64,000 nucleotides of DNA from Pseudotamlana haliotis (GTDB taxonomy: Bacteria; Bacteroidota; Bacteroidia; Flavobacteriales; Flavobacteriaceae): positions 186,001-250,000 of the forward strand of contig NZ_WAAT01000022.1 in assembly GCF_008806375.1 (NCBI RefSeq). The letters run 5' to 3'. The notes beneath the pieces were generated by a model that saw only the letters and a program-made list of their open reading frames with translations, was not told the DNA's origin and ran no database searches. A program made the translations under genes and the position numbers. Positions 45,807 through 54,806 of this stretch are shown here, one piece after another; positions within the stretch are counted from its first letter, which is position 1, and the number at the start of each line of letters is the position of its first letter.

Positions 45807-46586
45807 ATGAGAAAAACACTGTTTGTTTTATTTTTTTTAGTTAGTATGTCTTCCATCTTTGCACAACAGGAATCTGCTTTTGGTGAAGGTGAATGGTTTA
45901 AGTTTAAAATGAGTTACAGCAATTGGCTTAAAGCTGGAAATGCAACTTTGACCGTTAAAGAAGGGCAACTTGAAGGGCACGATGTGTATCACGTGGTTGG
46001 AAAAGGGTGGACTACCGGTATGATTAAATGGTTTTTTGCTGTTGAAGACCGTTATGAAACTTACATCGATAAAAAAACAATGTTGCCTTATAAGTTTGTG
46101 CGAGATATTGATGAAGGTGGCCATAAAAAAGATGTCGTGATTGACTTCGATCAAAAAAAGAACAAGGCCTATGTTCATGACAAAAAAAGAGACTCTAAAA
46201 AGGTTTTTGATACGAAACCCAATATTCAAGATATGGTTTCAACCTTTTATTATCTTAGAAATAAGTTAGATACCAGCTCACTTAAAGTAGGTCATGAAGT
46301 GCATGTCGATATGTTTTTTGATGAAGAAAATTACGGATTCAAATTAAAATATTTAGGTGAAGAAACCATTACTACCGATTTTGGACCTGTACGTGCTCTG
46401 AAGTTTAGACCTTATGTTATGGCAGGTCGCGTTTTTAAAGAAGAAGAAAGCTTAACGCTATGGGTGTCTAAAGACAAGAACAAAATTCCTTTACGCATAC
46501 AAGCGAGTTTAGCCGTAGGATCTTTAAGAGCCGATTTAGAAGGTTTTAGTGGTTTAAGTCATTCGTTTAAAACAAGTAATAAATAA
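45807..46586 (+). CDS. DUF3108 domain exported protein
   Basis: A 259-residue protein with signal peptide ending SIFAQ. The rest fits DUF3108: GEGEWFKFKMSYSNWLKAGNATL, EDRYETYIDKKTMLPYKFVRDIDEGGHKK, DMVSTFYYLRNKL and GPVRALKFRPYVMAGRVFKEEESLTLWVS. It is beta-rich and probably periplasmic. The role is unknown; the family fold is like lipid-carrying LolA/LppX-type proteins in outline only. Its stop is two bases before the tryptophan dioxygenase start, so they are cotranscribed, along with the M23 peptidase. Confidence 0.88.
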   Translation: MRKTLFVLFFLVSMSSIFAQQESAFGEGEWFKFKMSYSNWLKAGNATLTVKEGQLEGHDVYHVVGKGWTTGMIKWFFAVEDRYETYIDKKTMLPYKFVRDIDEGGHKKDVVIDFDQKKNKAYVHDKKRDSKKVFDTKPNIQDMVSTFYYLRNKLDTSSLKVGHEVHVDMFFDEENYGFKLKYLGEETITTDFGPVRALKFRPYVMAGRVFKEEESLTLWVSKDKNKIPLRIQASLAVGSLRADLEGFSGLSHSFKTSNK

Positions 46587-46588
46587 TC

Positions 46589-47512
46589 ATGTCGGACTCT
46601 AAGATAAGAGCTAAACTCAAAGAAAAGTACGAAGCCATTGATCAAGATTTGGATACGCATCTCGAAGGTTTATTGCATAGCAAGCCTATTAATTACTGGG
46701 ATTACATTCATACCGATACCTTATTAAATCTTCAAATACCACGTACAGATTTTCCTGATGAGATGGTGTTTATCATGTATCACCAAATTTCAGAACTTCT
46801 TTTTAAAATGGTGTTGAGTGAAATCAAACAAGTCGCCGAATCCAAAAACTTAACAGCAGAAACGTTTACCGATAAAATCATGCGGGTGAGTCGTTATTTT
46901 GATGTGCTTACTTCCTCTTTTAGCATCATGAAAGACGGTATGGATATTGAACAATACAATAAATTTAGAACCACATTAACACCGGCAAGTGGTTTTCAAA
47001 GTGCACAATATAGAAAAGTTGAATTTGCTTCAACTGAACTTATAAATCTGATCGATAGACGTTTTCGTGATAGTATTGATCGCAACACGTCTTATGAGCA
47101 TGCTTTTGAACATTTGTATTGGCAAGCCGCTGGAAAAGATTTTGTTACAGGAAAAAAGAGCTATACTTTAACAATTTTTGAACAGAAGTATAAATCAGAA
47201 TTTATTAATTTTACCCGGTTTTATAAAAACAACAATTTGTGGAGCAAATTTAAACAATTACCCAAATCTGCTCAAGAGAACAAAGCTTTGGTAAAAGCGA
47301 TGCGTCACTATGATTATACCGTGAATATCAAGTGGGTGATGGCGCATTATAATACCGCAAATCATTATTTAAATATTGGGGGAGAAACAGCCGAAGCCAC
47401 TGGGGGTAGTGAGTGGGTTAAGTATATGCATCCCAAATACCAAAAAAGAATATTTTTTCCAGAATTATGGACAGAGAAAGAAAAAGAAGTATGGGGAACA
47501 AATATAGAATAG
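46589..47512 (+). CDS. Tryptophan 2,3-dioxygenase family protein
   Basis: A heme enzyme that opens the indole ring of tryptophan to N-formylkynurenine, the first step of the kynurenine route. The 307-residue all-helical protein has NYWDYIHTDTLLNLQ, the conserved MVFIMYHQISELLFKMVLSEI, SGFQSAQYRKVE and RHYDYTVNIKWVMAHYNTANHYL, the last probably carrying the axial His. No other kynurenine-pathway gene is in the window. The gene overlaps the start of the M23 peptidase gene by 22 bases in another frame. Confidence 0.9.
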   Translation: MSDSKIRAKLKEKYEAIDQDLDTHLEGLLHSKPINYWDYIHTDTLLNLQIPRTDFPDEMVFIMYHQISELLFKMVLSEIKQVAESKNLTAETFTDKIMRVSRYFDVLTSSFSIMKDGMDIEQYNKFRTTLTPASGFQSAQYRKVEFASTELINLIDRRFRDSIDRNTSYEHAFEHLYWQAAGKDFVTGKKSYTLTIFEQKYKSEFINFTRFYKNNNLWSKFKQLPKSAQENKALVKAMRHYDYTVNIKWVMAHYNTANHYLNIGGETAEATGGSEWVKYMHPKYQKRIFFPELWTEKEKEVWGTNIE

Positions 47513-48807
47513 CAGCCATATTATTAGTTGTATTATTTTCAGCCTGTAATGAGGCAGCAAAAAAAACAGCGCCAGTAGTTAAAGTAGAAATTCCTAAGGT
47601 ACCAGAAGTTAAAGAGATTGTTGAGTTTGGTTTTAAGCTAAACGATTATATCGTGAAAAGAGACACCATTAAAAGTGGTGATAGTTTTGGGCATATATTA
47701 GGACGAAATAATGTGGGCTATTCCACCATTCATAACATTGTTGAAAGTGCAAAGAACACCTTTGATATTAGAAGCCTTCAATTAGGAAAACCTTATACGC
47801 TTTTGTGCGCTAAAGATTCCTTAGAAACACCAGAATGTTTTATCTATCAACCAAATTTAGAAGATTATGTGGTGATAGATTTTAAAGATTCTATTCAGAC
47901 ATATGCCGATAAAAAACCAATCAATTATATCGAAAAGTCAGCTACAGGTGTGATTAATAGTAGTATTTCTGAAACCCTAGAAGAACAAGGTTTGAGTCCG
48001 CGATTGGCCTTTAAGTTAGCTGATGAAATTTATGCTTGGACCATTGATTTTAGAAGACTTCAAAAAGGCGATCGCTTTAAAGTGATTTACACTGATAAGT
48101 ATATCGATGATTCCATTTATACCGGAGTCCATAATATTAAAGCGGCATATTTTGAACACAACAGTGAGCCGTTTTATGCCTTTGCTTTTGAAACCGATGC
48201 CGAAAAAGGTATTGTTGATTATTTTAATGAAGATGCTAAAAATTTACGTCGTGCCTTTTTAAAAGCCCCTGTACAATTTAGTCGTATCTCTTCAAGGTAT
48301 AACTTAAAACGTCGTATTGCAGTTTATGGTTATAAGTTAAGACCACATAAGGGAACCGATTTTGCTGCACCAATTGGAACGCCTATTATGGCTACTGCAA
48401 ACGGAACAGTAACCAAATCTGAGCGTCGTGGTGGAAATGGCAATTATGTAAAAATTAGACATAATGCCACTTATGAAACGCAGTATCTACACATGAGAAA
48501 GCGTAATGTTAGGGTAGGAGACTATGTAAAACAAGGTGATGTTATTGGCTGGGTAGGTATGACAGGAAACACCGGTGGGCCGCACGTTTGCTACCGTTTT
48601 TGGGTTAACGGAAAACAAGTTGATCCGTTCAAACAAAAACTACCACAAGCACAATCTATTTCAGATTCATTAAAGATTGAATACTTAGAGTTTATTAAGC
48701 CGATTAAGGAGCAATTAGATGATATTCCTTTTGAAGTGAAACCAGAACTTATTGAAGAACCGGAAAGAGAAACCGTAAGACAAAGTAGTCAAAATTTAAT
48801 TTCATAA
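47491..48807 (+). CDS. M23 peptidase family lipoprotein with HxC in place of HxH
   Basis: A peptidoglycan peptidase-like protein. Start set at ATG 47491 ([19 protein letters not shown]), which gives a lipoprotein signal with Cys19; the in-frame ATG at 47467 would add a charged leader. After a LysM-like/OapA-like region ([13 protein letters not shown]) comes the M23 domain: His286 and Asp290 in HKGTD, YLHM, and GPHVCYRFW. In standard LytM-type enzymes the last motif is HxH; here the second is Cys367, which could still bind zinc. pgi follows 17 bases later. Confidence 0.9.
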   Translation: MGNKYRIAAILLVVLFSACNEAAKKTAPVVKVEIPKVPEVKEIVEFGFKLNDYIVKRDTIKSGDSFGHILGRNNVGYSTIHNIVESAKNTFDIRSLQLGKPYTLLCAKDSLETPECFIYQPNLEDYVVIDFKDSIQTYADKKPINYIEKSATGVINSSISETLEEQGLSPRLAFKLADEIYAWTIDFRRLQKGDRFKVIYTDKYIDDSIYTGVHNIKAAYFEHNSEPFYAFAFETDAEKGIVDYFNEDAKNLRRAFLKAPVQFSRISSRYNLKRRIAVYGYKLRPHKGTDFAAPIGTPIMATANGTVTKSERRGGNGNYVKIRHNATYETQYLHMRKRNVRVGDYVKQGDVIGWVGMTGNTGGPHVCYRFWVNGKQVDPFKQKLPQAQSISDSLKIEYLEFIKPIKEQLDDIPFEVKPELIEEPERETVRQSSQNLIS

Positions 48808-48824
48808 CTAACTATAAAATAACT

Positions 48825-50441
48825 ATGCTACCAACAACTAACCCAACTACTACAAAATCCTGGAAAAAACTTCAGGAACATTTTGAAGACGTAAAAGCCC
48901 TTCATATGAAAGATTTATTTGCTGCCGATGCTGAGCGCGCTAATAAATTCACTATAAAATGGGATGATTTCTATGTTGACTTTTCAAAAAATAGAATCAC
49001 AGAAGAAACGTTTAAATACTTACTTGAATTAGCCGACGATGTTAAATTAAAAGAAGCCATTCAAAGTCAGTTTTCAGGTGAAACCATTAATAAAACAGAA
49101 GGTAGAGCCGTTTTACATCCAGCACTTCGAGCACCAAAAGAGGCCAATTTCAAAGTGGAAGGTAAAAACGTCATGCCTGAAATTTACGCTGTTAAAGAAA
49201 AAATAGAAGGATTTACTAATGAAGTTGTAAGTGGTTCTCGAAAAGGTTATACCGGAAAAGCTTTTGCCGATGTGGTTAATATTGGTATTGGTGGTTCAGA
49301 TCTAGGGCCAGCTATGGTTGTAGATTCCTTACAATATTATAAAAACCATTTAACTACACATTTTGTGAGTAATGTAGATGGTGATCACGTAAATGAGGTT
49401 ATTAAAAAATTAGATCCAGAAACGACACTTTTCGTTATAGTTTCTAAAACCTTTACAACACAGGAAACCCTTTCTAATGCCAACACCATTAAAGATTGGT
49501 TCTTGAAATCAGCTCCTGAAGATGCTATTGCAAAACACTTTGTAGCGGTTTCAACAAACCTTGAAAAAGTTCAAAATTTTGGTATTGATGCCAATAATAT
49601 ATTCCCAATGTGGGACTGGGTTGGTGGTCGTTTTTCATTATGGAGCGCCGTGGGTTTAACCATTAGTTTAGCGGTAGGTTACGATAATTTTGACAACCTG
49701 CTTAAAGGCGCTCATAAAATGGATGAGCACTTTAGAACTGAAGATTTTGAGTCTAATATTCCAGTTGTTTTAGCTTTAATTAGCGTTTGGTATAATAATT
49801 TTTTCAATGCTGAAAGTGAAGCTATTATTCCTTACTCTCAGTATTTAAATCAGTTTGCAACCTATTTGCAACAAGGGATCATGGAGAGTAACGGGAAAAG
49901 TGTTGATAGAAATGGAAATCCTATTAATTACCAAACCGGAACCATTACCTGGGGTGAACCAGGAACAAATTCGCAACACGCCTTTTTTCAGTTGATTCAC
50001 CAAGGTACAAAGTTGATTCCAGCCGATTTTATTGGATTTGCAAAATCACTTCACGGAAATCAAGATCATCAGGATAAGTTAACATCTAACTTCTTAGCTC
50101 AAACAGAAGCTTTACTTAACGGAAAAACTGAAGCTGAGGTTGTTGCCGAGGGCACAGCTGAAGACATCATTCCATTTAAAATATTTTCAGGAAATAAACC
50201 TACAAATACCATCTACATCAATAAACTCACTCCAGAGAGTTTAGGAAAATTGATAGCGCTTTACGAGCATAAGATTTTCGTTCAAGGTATTATTTGGAAT
50301 ATTTTTAGCTACGACCAATTTGGTGTGGAACTCGGAAAGCAATTAGCTAGTAAAATTTTACAAGAATTTAACAATAGCAAGACAAATAATCATGATGCTT
50401 CCACAGAGAATTTATTGAATTATTACAGAAAATTTAGTTAA
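48825..50441 (+). CDS. pgi: Glucose-6-phosphate isomerase
   Basis: Interconverts glucose-6-phosphate and fructose-6-phosphate in glycolysis, gluconeogenesis and amino-sugar supply. At 538 residues it has full length. [13 protein letters not shown] is the phosphate-binding loop, [10 protein letters not shown] and the [21 protein letters not shown] region carry family signatures, and the conserved Lys lies in the tail ([13 protein letters not shown]). Preceded by the M23 gene with a 17-base gap and followed by a strong terminator. Confidence 0.97.
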   Translation: MLPTTNPTTTKSWKKLQEHFEDVKALHMKDLFAADAERANKFTIKWDDFYVDFSKNRITEETFKYLLELADDVKLKEAIQSQFSGETINKTEGRAVLHPALRAPKEANFKVEGKNVMPEIYAVKEKIEGFTNEVVSGSRKGYTGKAFADVVNIGIGGSDLGPAMVVDSLQYYKNHLTTHFVSNVDGDHVNEVIKKLDPETTLFVIVSKTFTTQETLSNANTIKDWFLKSAPEDAIAKHFVAVSTNLEKVQNFGIDANNIFPMWDWVGGRFSLWSAVGLTISLAVGYDNFDNLLKGAHKMDEHFRTEDFESNIPVVLALISVWYNNFFNAESEAIIPYSQYLNQFATYLQQGIMESNGKSVDRNGNPINYQTGTITWGEPGTNSQHAFFQLIHQGTKLIPADFIGFAKSLHGNQDHQDKLTSNFLAQTEALLNGKTEAEVVAEGTAEDIIPFKIFSGNKPTNTIYINKLTPESLGKLIALYEHKIFVQGIIWNIFSYDQFGVELGKQLASKILQEFNNSKTNNHDASTENLLNYYRKFS

Positions 50442-50466
50442 TAAATTATAATACAGTTAAAAACAA

Positions 50467-50500
50467 GGCGTCAATTTTACAAAATTGATGCCTTTTTTTT
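50467..50500 (+). terminator. Rho-independent terminator after pgi
   Basis: The stem GGCGTCAATTTT / AAAATTGATGCC has a tiny loop (AC, opening to about four bases), one G-T pair and eight T after it. Confidence 0.88.
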
Positions 50501-50590
50501 GTGTAATATATTGATTGTGTTAACCTTGTGTTAATGTTGTTATGAATTTTATGTGTATTTTTGCCTCGACTAATTCATAATAATTAATTC

Positions 50591-53119
50591 ATGAAAAAAA
50601 TTACACAAATTTTATTTGCGATGGCGGTACTGTTATGTTCTGCTGTGGCCTCCTCACAAAGTACAATTACCGGAACTATTATTGACGGTGAAATGAATGC
50701 ACCACTTCCTGGCGCTAATATTGTTGAAAAAGGAACAACAAACGGTGCTTCTACTAGTTTTGAAGGTACATTCAGTTTACAAACCAGCGCGACATCTGGA
50801 GAAATAGTAGTTTCTTATGTTGGTTATAGTACAATTACTTTAAAATTTAATGGCGATCAAGATTTAGGACAAATTAAATTAATGCCAGACAATACCTTAG
50901 ATGAAATTGTAATTGTTGGTAGCGGTGTTATTGATTTAGCTGAAGACAGAAAAACACCAGTGGCTGTGTCTACAATTAGATCAAAAGAAATTCAAGAAAA
51001 AGCTGGAAACTGGGATTTACCAGAGGTACTAAAATCAACACCTTCAATACAAAATGTAAAAGGTGGTGCTTTTGGTGACGGTACAATGTTTGTTCGTGGT
51101 TTTGATCAAACGAATACAGCATTTTTATTAAACGGACAACCAATTAATGGTATGGAAGACGGTAAAATGTACTGGTCTAACTGGTCAGGAGTAATGGACG
51201 TTGCTAATGCGATTCAAGTACAACGTGGTTTAGGAGCTTCTAAATTAGCCATTTCTTCAGTTGGGGGAACAGTAAATATCGTTACTAAAACCATCGATAA
51301 AAAAGAAGGAGGTTATCTTCAGCAAATGTTAGGTAATGATTATTATACTAAAACAACAGCTTATTATTCAACTGGTGTTAGTGAAAAAGGATGGTCTTTT
51401 GCCTCTTTATTAGGTTACTGGCAAGGTGACGGATATGTTAATGATACTGACGGTCAAGGACAAACGTATTTCTTCTCTGTTGGCTATACACCAAACGATC
51501 ATCACTCATTCAATTTCTTGTTAACAGGAGCACCACAATGGCATGCTGTTGCAGGTAGTGGTGATATTCAATCATTTCTTGATAACGGAAGAGAATATAA
51601 CTCTTGGAGTTTTGATGGTGTAGATAGCCCAAACACTTTATCTAGTGGTAAATATCCTGGAGGACGTAATATTTACCACAAGCCTGTTGCTAACTTAAGT
51701 TGGGACTGGACGATTAATGATCAATCTTCATTGTCTTCTGTATTATACGGGTCTTTAGGACGTGGTAGTTTTGCGCAATCTATTGGTTCAGTAGATTATG
51801 CTAGAGGTTCTAACAACAACCACGATTGGTATGGGTTAGTAACTAATTATAATAATCAAATTACTGAAAATTTAAACTTTAACGTAGGTGCCGATGTGCG
51901 GTTATATACAGGTTTTCACTTTAGAGATGTTAGAGAATTTATTACTTTAGATTCTGTAACGGCCAATTCAGGATATAGTGGTGGACAAGACTACCAGTTA
52001 ACTGAAGCTGGAGGAATTAACCCATGGAAAGTATTTTTCAATCCTAACACCGATCACCTACAACGTTTTGGGTATGATTATTCAGAGCAAATTAATTACG
52101 GTGGTGTATTTGGACAGTTAGAATATGCTAAAAATGGTTTTTCAGCATTTTTCCAAGGGGCTTTATCAACACAGTCTCACGTACGTACTGAGTTTTTAAA
52201 CACATCTACACCTGGAGAAGGAGAAGAAGGCGGTAAAATAAATAACTTGGGTTATAACGTAAAAGGTGGTTTAGCATACGAGCTTAGCCAAGCACACCGT
52301 GTATTTTTTAACACTGGGTTTTACTCACGACAACCATTTCACGATACTTTATATCAAAATGATAGAACAGGAAACGCTTTATTACAGCCTGAAGCTGAAA
52401 ATGAAGAAATTACTGGATTTGAAGTTGGGTACCAATTCAACGGTGGTAGAGCAATTTCAGCTAACGTAAATGGATACCATACGACTTGGGATAATGTGAC
52501 CAAGTATAGAAACAATGGAGAAAATGGTGATGACTATATTAGTTATCAAACTATGGGCGTTAAGCAGGTACATTACGGTGTTGAGCTTGAAGTGATGACA
52601 CGTCCTTTAGATAACTTAAGGCTTAACGGTTTTCTTTCTTTAGGGGAGTGGCAATTTAAAGACAATGCGACACAAAGAACATTTGACAACGATGGTAACC
52701 AAATTGGTGTTGATGAAGAAATTGTTATCGATGGCTATAGCGTTGGTGGTGCTGCACAGGTAACTGGAGGTATCAATGGTAGTTATGATATTTGTAATAA
52801 CTTTAGTGTTGATGCAGCTTGGAACTGGTATAACGATATGTTTTCTGTCGGTGCATTAGATGAAGCTCCACTTTCTATGCCGTCTTATAATACTATGGAT
52901 GCTGGTTTATCTTATAAAGTGATGGTAGGTTCTAATGAATCATTACAATTCAGATTTAACTTGAATAATGTTTTTGATGAAGTTTACTTAGAATCTGTTT
53001 CTGGAAACACTGCCGCTTCAGCTAATCCAGACGAAAATTATAAAGGTATTAACACTAGTAATAACGGTCGTTTTGGTTACGGCAGAACATGGAATTTTAG
53101 CGTACGTTTCAATTTCTAA
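50591..53119 (+). CDS. TonB-dependent receptor with carboxypeptidase-like domain
   Basis: An 842-residue outer-membrane importer. Signal peptide ending VASSQ, then CarboxypepD_reg-like (STITGTIIDGEMNAPLPGANIV, about residues 24-105), a plug with TPSIQNVKGGAFGDGTMFVRGF and IQVQRGLGASKLAISSVGGTVNIV, and a barrel closing NFSVRFNF with terminal Phe. A TATTTTTG box at 50556-50563 with TTG 16 bases upstream may be its promoter. It has no SusD partner; it is monocistronic, ending in a terminator. The ligand is unknown; the plug resembles receptors annotated for iron complexes, but this is weak. Confidence 0.9.
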   Translation: MKKITQILFAMAVLLCSAVASSQSTITGTIIDGEMNAPLPGANIVEKGTTNGASTSFEGTFSLQTSATSGEIVVSYVGYSTITLKFNGDQDLGQIKLMPDNTLDEIVIVGSGVIDLAEDRKTPVAVSTIRSKEIQEKAGNWDLPEVLKSTPSIQNVKGGAFGDGTMFVRGFDQTNTAFLLNGQPINGMEDGKMYWSNWSGVMDVANAIQVQRGLGASKLAISSVGGTVNIVTKTIDKKEGGYLQQMLGNDYYTKTTAYYSTGVSEKGWSFASLLGYWQGDGYVNDTDGQGQTYFFSVGYTPNDHHSFNFLLTGAPQWHAVAGSGDIQSFLDNGREYNSWSFDGVDSPNTLSSGKYPGGRNIYHKPVANLSWDWTINDQSSLSSVLYGSLGRGSFAQSIGSVDYARGSNNNHDWYGLVTNYNNQITENLNFNVGADVRLYTGFHFRDVREFITLDSVTANSGYSGGQDYQLTEAGGINPWKVFFNPNTDHLQRFGYDYSEQINYGGVFGQLEYAKNGFSAFFQGALSTQSHVRTEFLNTSTPGEGEEGGKINNLGYNVKGGLAYELSQAHRVFFNTGFYSRQPFHDTLYQNDRTGNALLQPEAENEEITGFEVGYQFNGGRAISANVNGYHTTWDNVTKYRNNGENGDDYISYQTMGVKQVHYGVELEVMTRPLDNLRLNGFLSLGEWQFKDNATQRTFDNDGNQIGVDEEIVIDGYSVGGAAQVTGGINGSYDICNNFSVDAAWNWYNDMFSVGALDEAPLSMPSYNTMDAGLSYKVMVGSNESLQFRFNLNNVFDEVYLESVSGNTAASANPDENYKGINTSNNGRFGYGRTWNFSVRFNF

Positions 53120-53142
53120 TCACATTTGTTTTAATAACTTAC

Positions 53143-53171
53143 AAAACCGCTTCGATTGAAGCGGTTTTTTT
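53143..53171 (+). terminator. Rho-independent terminator after the TonB receptor gene
   Basis: The perfect stem AAAACCGCTTC / GAAGCGGTTTT has a four-base loop and a T-run. Confidence 0.92.
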
Positions 53172-53220
53172 ATGTTTTTAATTATTACATTTGCTATGTA
53201 ACATTAAATCAAAACCAAGC

Positions 53221-53658
53221 ATGTACGACATTATTTTATCCCTTCACTCTTATTGGGCTTATTTGGTGCTAATCATTTTAGCCATTACAGCCATTACGGC
53301 CATTATTAAAACGGCTGGAGACAAGGAGTATGAAAACAACGATTTTCGTAGAGGGTTATTTACTTTAATCGTATCTCATATCCAATTGTTAATTGGTTTA
53401 GTATTGTATTTTGTGTCACCGCGCTTTGCCTTATGGGGTGAATTAGGAGGGAAAGTGATGAGCAACTCGCTGGCAAGACTTTATTTGGTAGAGCATCCTT
53501 TTGTGAATATTTTAGCTATAGTATTAATTACTATGGGTTATTCGAAACACAAAAGAAAACTGACCTCTAAAATGAAACTAAAAACCATAGCTATTTTCTA
53601 TACTATTGCATTAGTGTTGTTTTTATCACGTATTCCTTGGAGTACTTGGATGAGCTAA
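53221..53658 (+). CDS. Four-helix integral membrane protein, function unknown
   Basis: 145 residues from ATG 53221 (MYDIILSLHSYWAYLV); the upstream frame to 53191 has no signal and would precede the TACATTTG box at 53186-53193. Four hydrophobic segments are seen: LHSYWAYLVLIILAIT, LFTLIVSHIQLLIGLVLYFV, HPFVNILAIVLITMGY and TIAIFYTIALVLFLS. Histidines lie near membrane edges (LHSYW, SHIQ, EHPF), as in some heme- or copper-related families. Databases sometimes call this family cytochrome B or mislabel it as a ribosomal protein. It overlaps the next gene on the opposite strand by four bases. Confidence 0.7.
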   Translation: MYDIILSLHSYWAYLVLIILAITAITAIIKTAGDKEYENNDFRRGLFTLIVSHIQLLIGLVLYFVSPRFALWGELGGKVMSNSLARLYLVEHPFVNILAIVLITMGYSKHKRKLTSKMKLKTIAIFYTIALVLFLSRIPWSTWMS

Positions 53659-54704
53659 ACTCTTTGAACTTCTTTGATTAAATACACATAAACAGGAAAG
53701 TGGTCGCTAAAACCATTTGAAAACCCGCTGTTGTTCCAACTTCTAAAAGGATAACCTTTGTAGGTGCCGCTTTGCTGAATTAAATAGTTTTTGTTGTAAA
53801 TCCCAGCTTTATAAAACTGAAAAGATTTATAATCTTTTTCTAGAAACGGTTTGGTAAGCATAATTTGGTCGAATAAACTCCAGGCATCCCGATAGGCTGT
53901 CGTACCAAAACCAGCTTTATAAAGGTTGATATAAGGGTTGTAAATGCCCTTTAAGTTGATTTTGTTTTTATCGCCTTTAGCTTTTAATACCTTTTTTACA
54001 CTAGCATTGTTGGGGTTATCGTTTAAATCGCCCATCACAAAAATCTTCGCATAAGGGTCAATAACTTGTAAAGAATCAATGATGCGTTTATTCAGTTTTG
54101 CCGCAGCCATACGCTTATGGTTGCTTTTAGAAGCGCCACCACGCCTGGATGGCCAGTGGTTTACAATGACGTGAATGGTTTCATTTTCTAATTTACCCGT
54201 AACCAAAAGTTGATCTCGCGTATAAATGCGTTTATCATCCTCGTAAATCTTTAATCCATGCGTACTCGAGTGTATTGGGGTAAACAAGGCCTTTCGGTAT
54301 AAAAGAGCCACATCAATGCCACGCATGTCAGGAGCGTCAAAATGAATATATTTATATTGGTAATCACGTATTGATGGTTCCATAATTAAATCCTCTAAAA
54401 CGGCCGCGTTTTCAATCTCGCAAATGCCAATAAGTGCTGGAGGTTGTTTAGTGAAATCTTTTCCGATATCAACCAAAACCTTAGACATGTTCACTAGTTT
54501 TTGTTCGTAAGCTTTTTTACGATGGGTTTTAATTTCCATCATAGGACTGTACTCATCAAATTTATTCGGGTCGTTGATGGTGTCGAACAAGTTTTCTAAA
54601 TTATAGAAGGCTAGGGTATGGATTTTAAATTGCTTTTCTTGGGCTTGCCCTGTGTTAAAAAAGCTAAAAATCAATAGGTAGATTATAAATTTAGAATAAG
54701 GCAT
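53655..54704 (-). CDS. Exported endonuclease/exonuclease/phosphatase-family protein
   Basis: A 349-residue EEP-fold hydrolase with a signal peptide ending GQAQ. EEP residues: NLENLFD (metal-binding Glu), ICEIENAAVLEDLI, NHWPSRRGGASKSNHKR (catalytic His and its loop), MGDLNDNPNN (Asp and Asn) and SDHFPVYVYL (Asp-His pair). It is probably a nuclease outside the cytoplasm. A paralogue without a signal peptide lies at 60784-61755, and between them are a TonB receptor and a DUF5689 lipoprotein, so it may feed on extracellular nucleic acids or phosphoesters (inference). It diverges from the receptor gene. Confidence 0.88.
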   Translation of the reverse strand: MPYSKFIIYLLIFSFFNTGQAQEKQFKIHTLAFYNLENLFDTINDPNKFDEYSPMMEIKTHRKKAYEQKLVNMSKVLVDIGKDFTKQPPALIGICEIENAAVLEDLIMEPSIRDYQYKYIHFDAPDMRGIDVALLYRKALFTPIHSSTHGLKIYEDDKRIYTRDQLLVTGKLENETIHVIVNHWPSRRGGASKSNHKRMAAAKLNKRIIDSLQVIDPYAKIFVMGDLNDNPNNASVKKVLKAKGDKNKINLKGIYNPYINLYKAGFGTTAYRDAWSLFDQIMLTKPFLEKDYKSFQFYKAGIYNKNYLIQQSGTYKGYPFRSWNNSGFSNGFSDHFPVYVYLIKEVQRV

Positions 54705-54806
54705 TAAGTCACGTTAAAACACAAAAATAAGATAATTCATCATAATTTGTAGGATTTTATTTTCATAAAATGTAAAAATGTCTAATTTTGGCATCAAATA
54801 TTTTAT

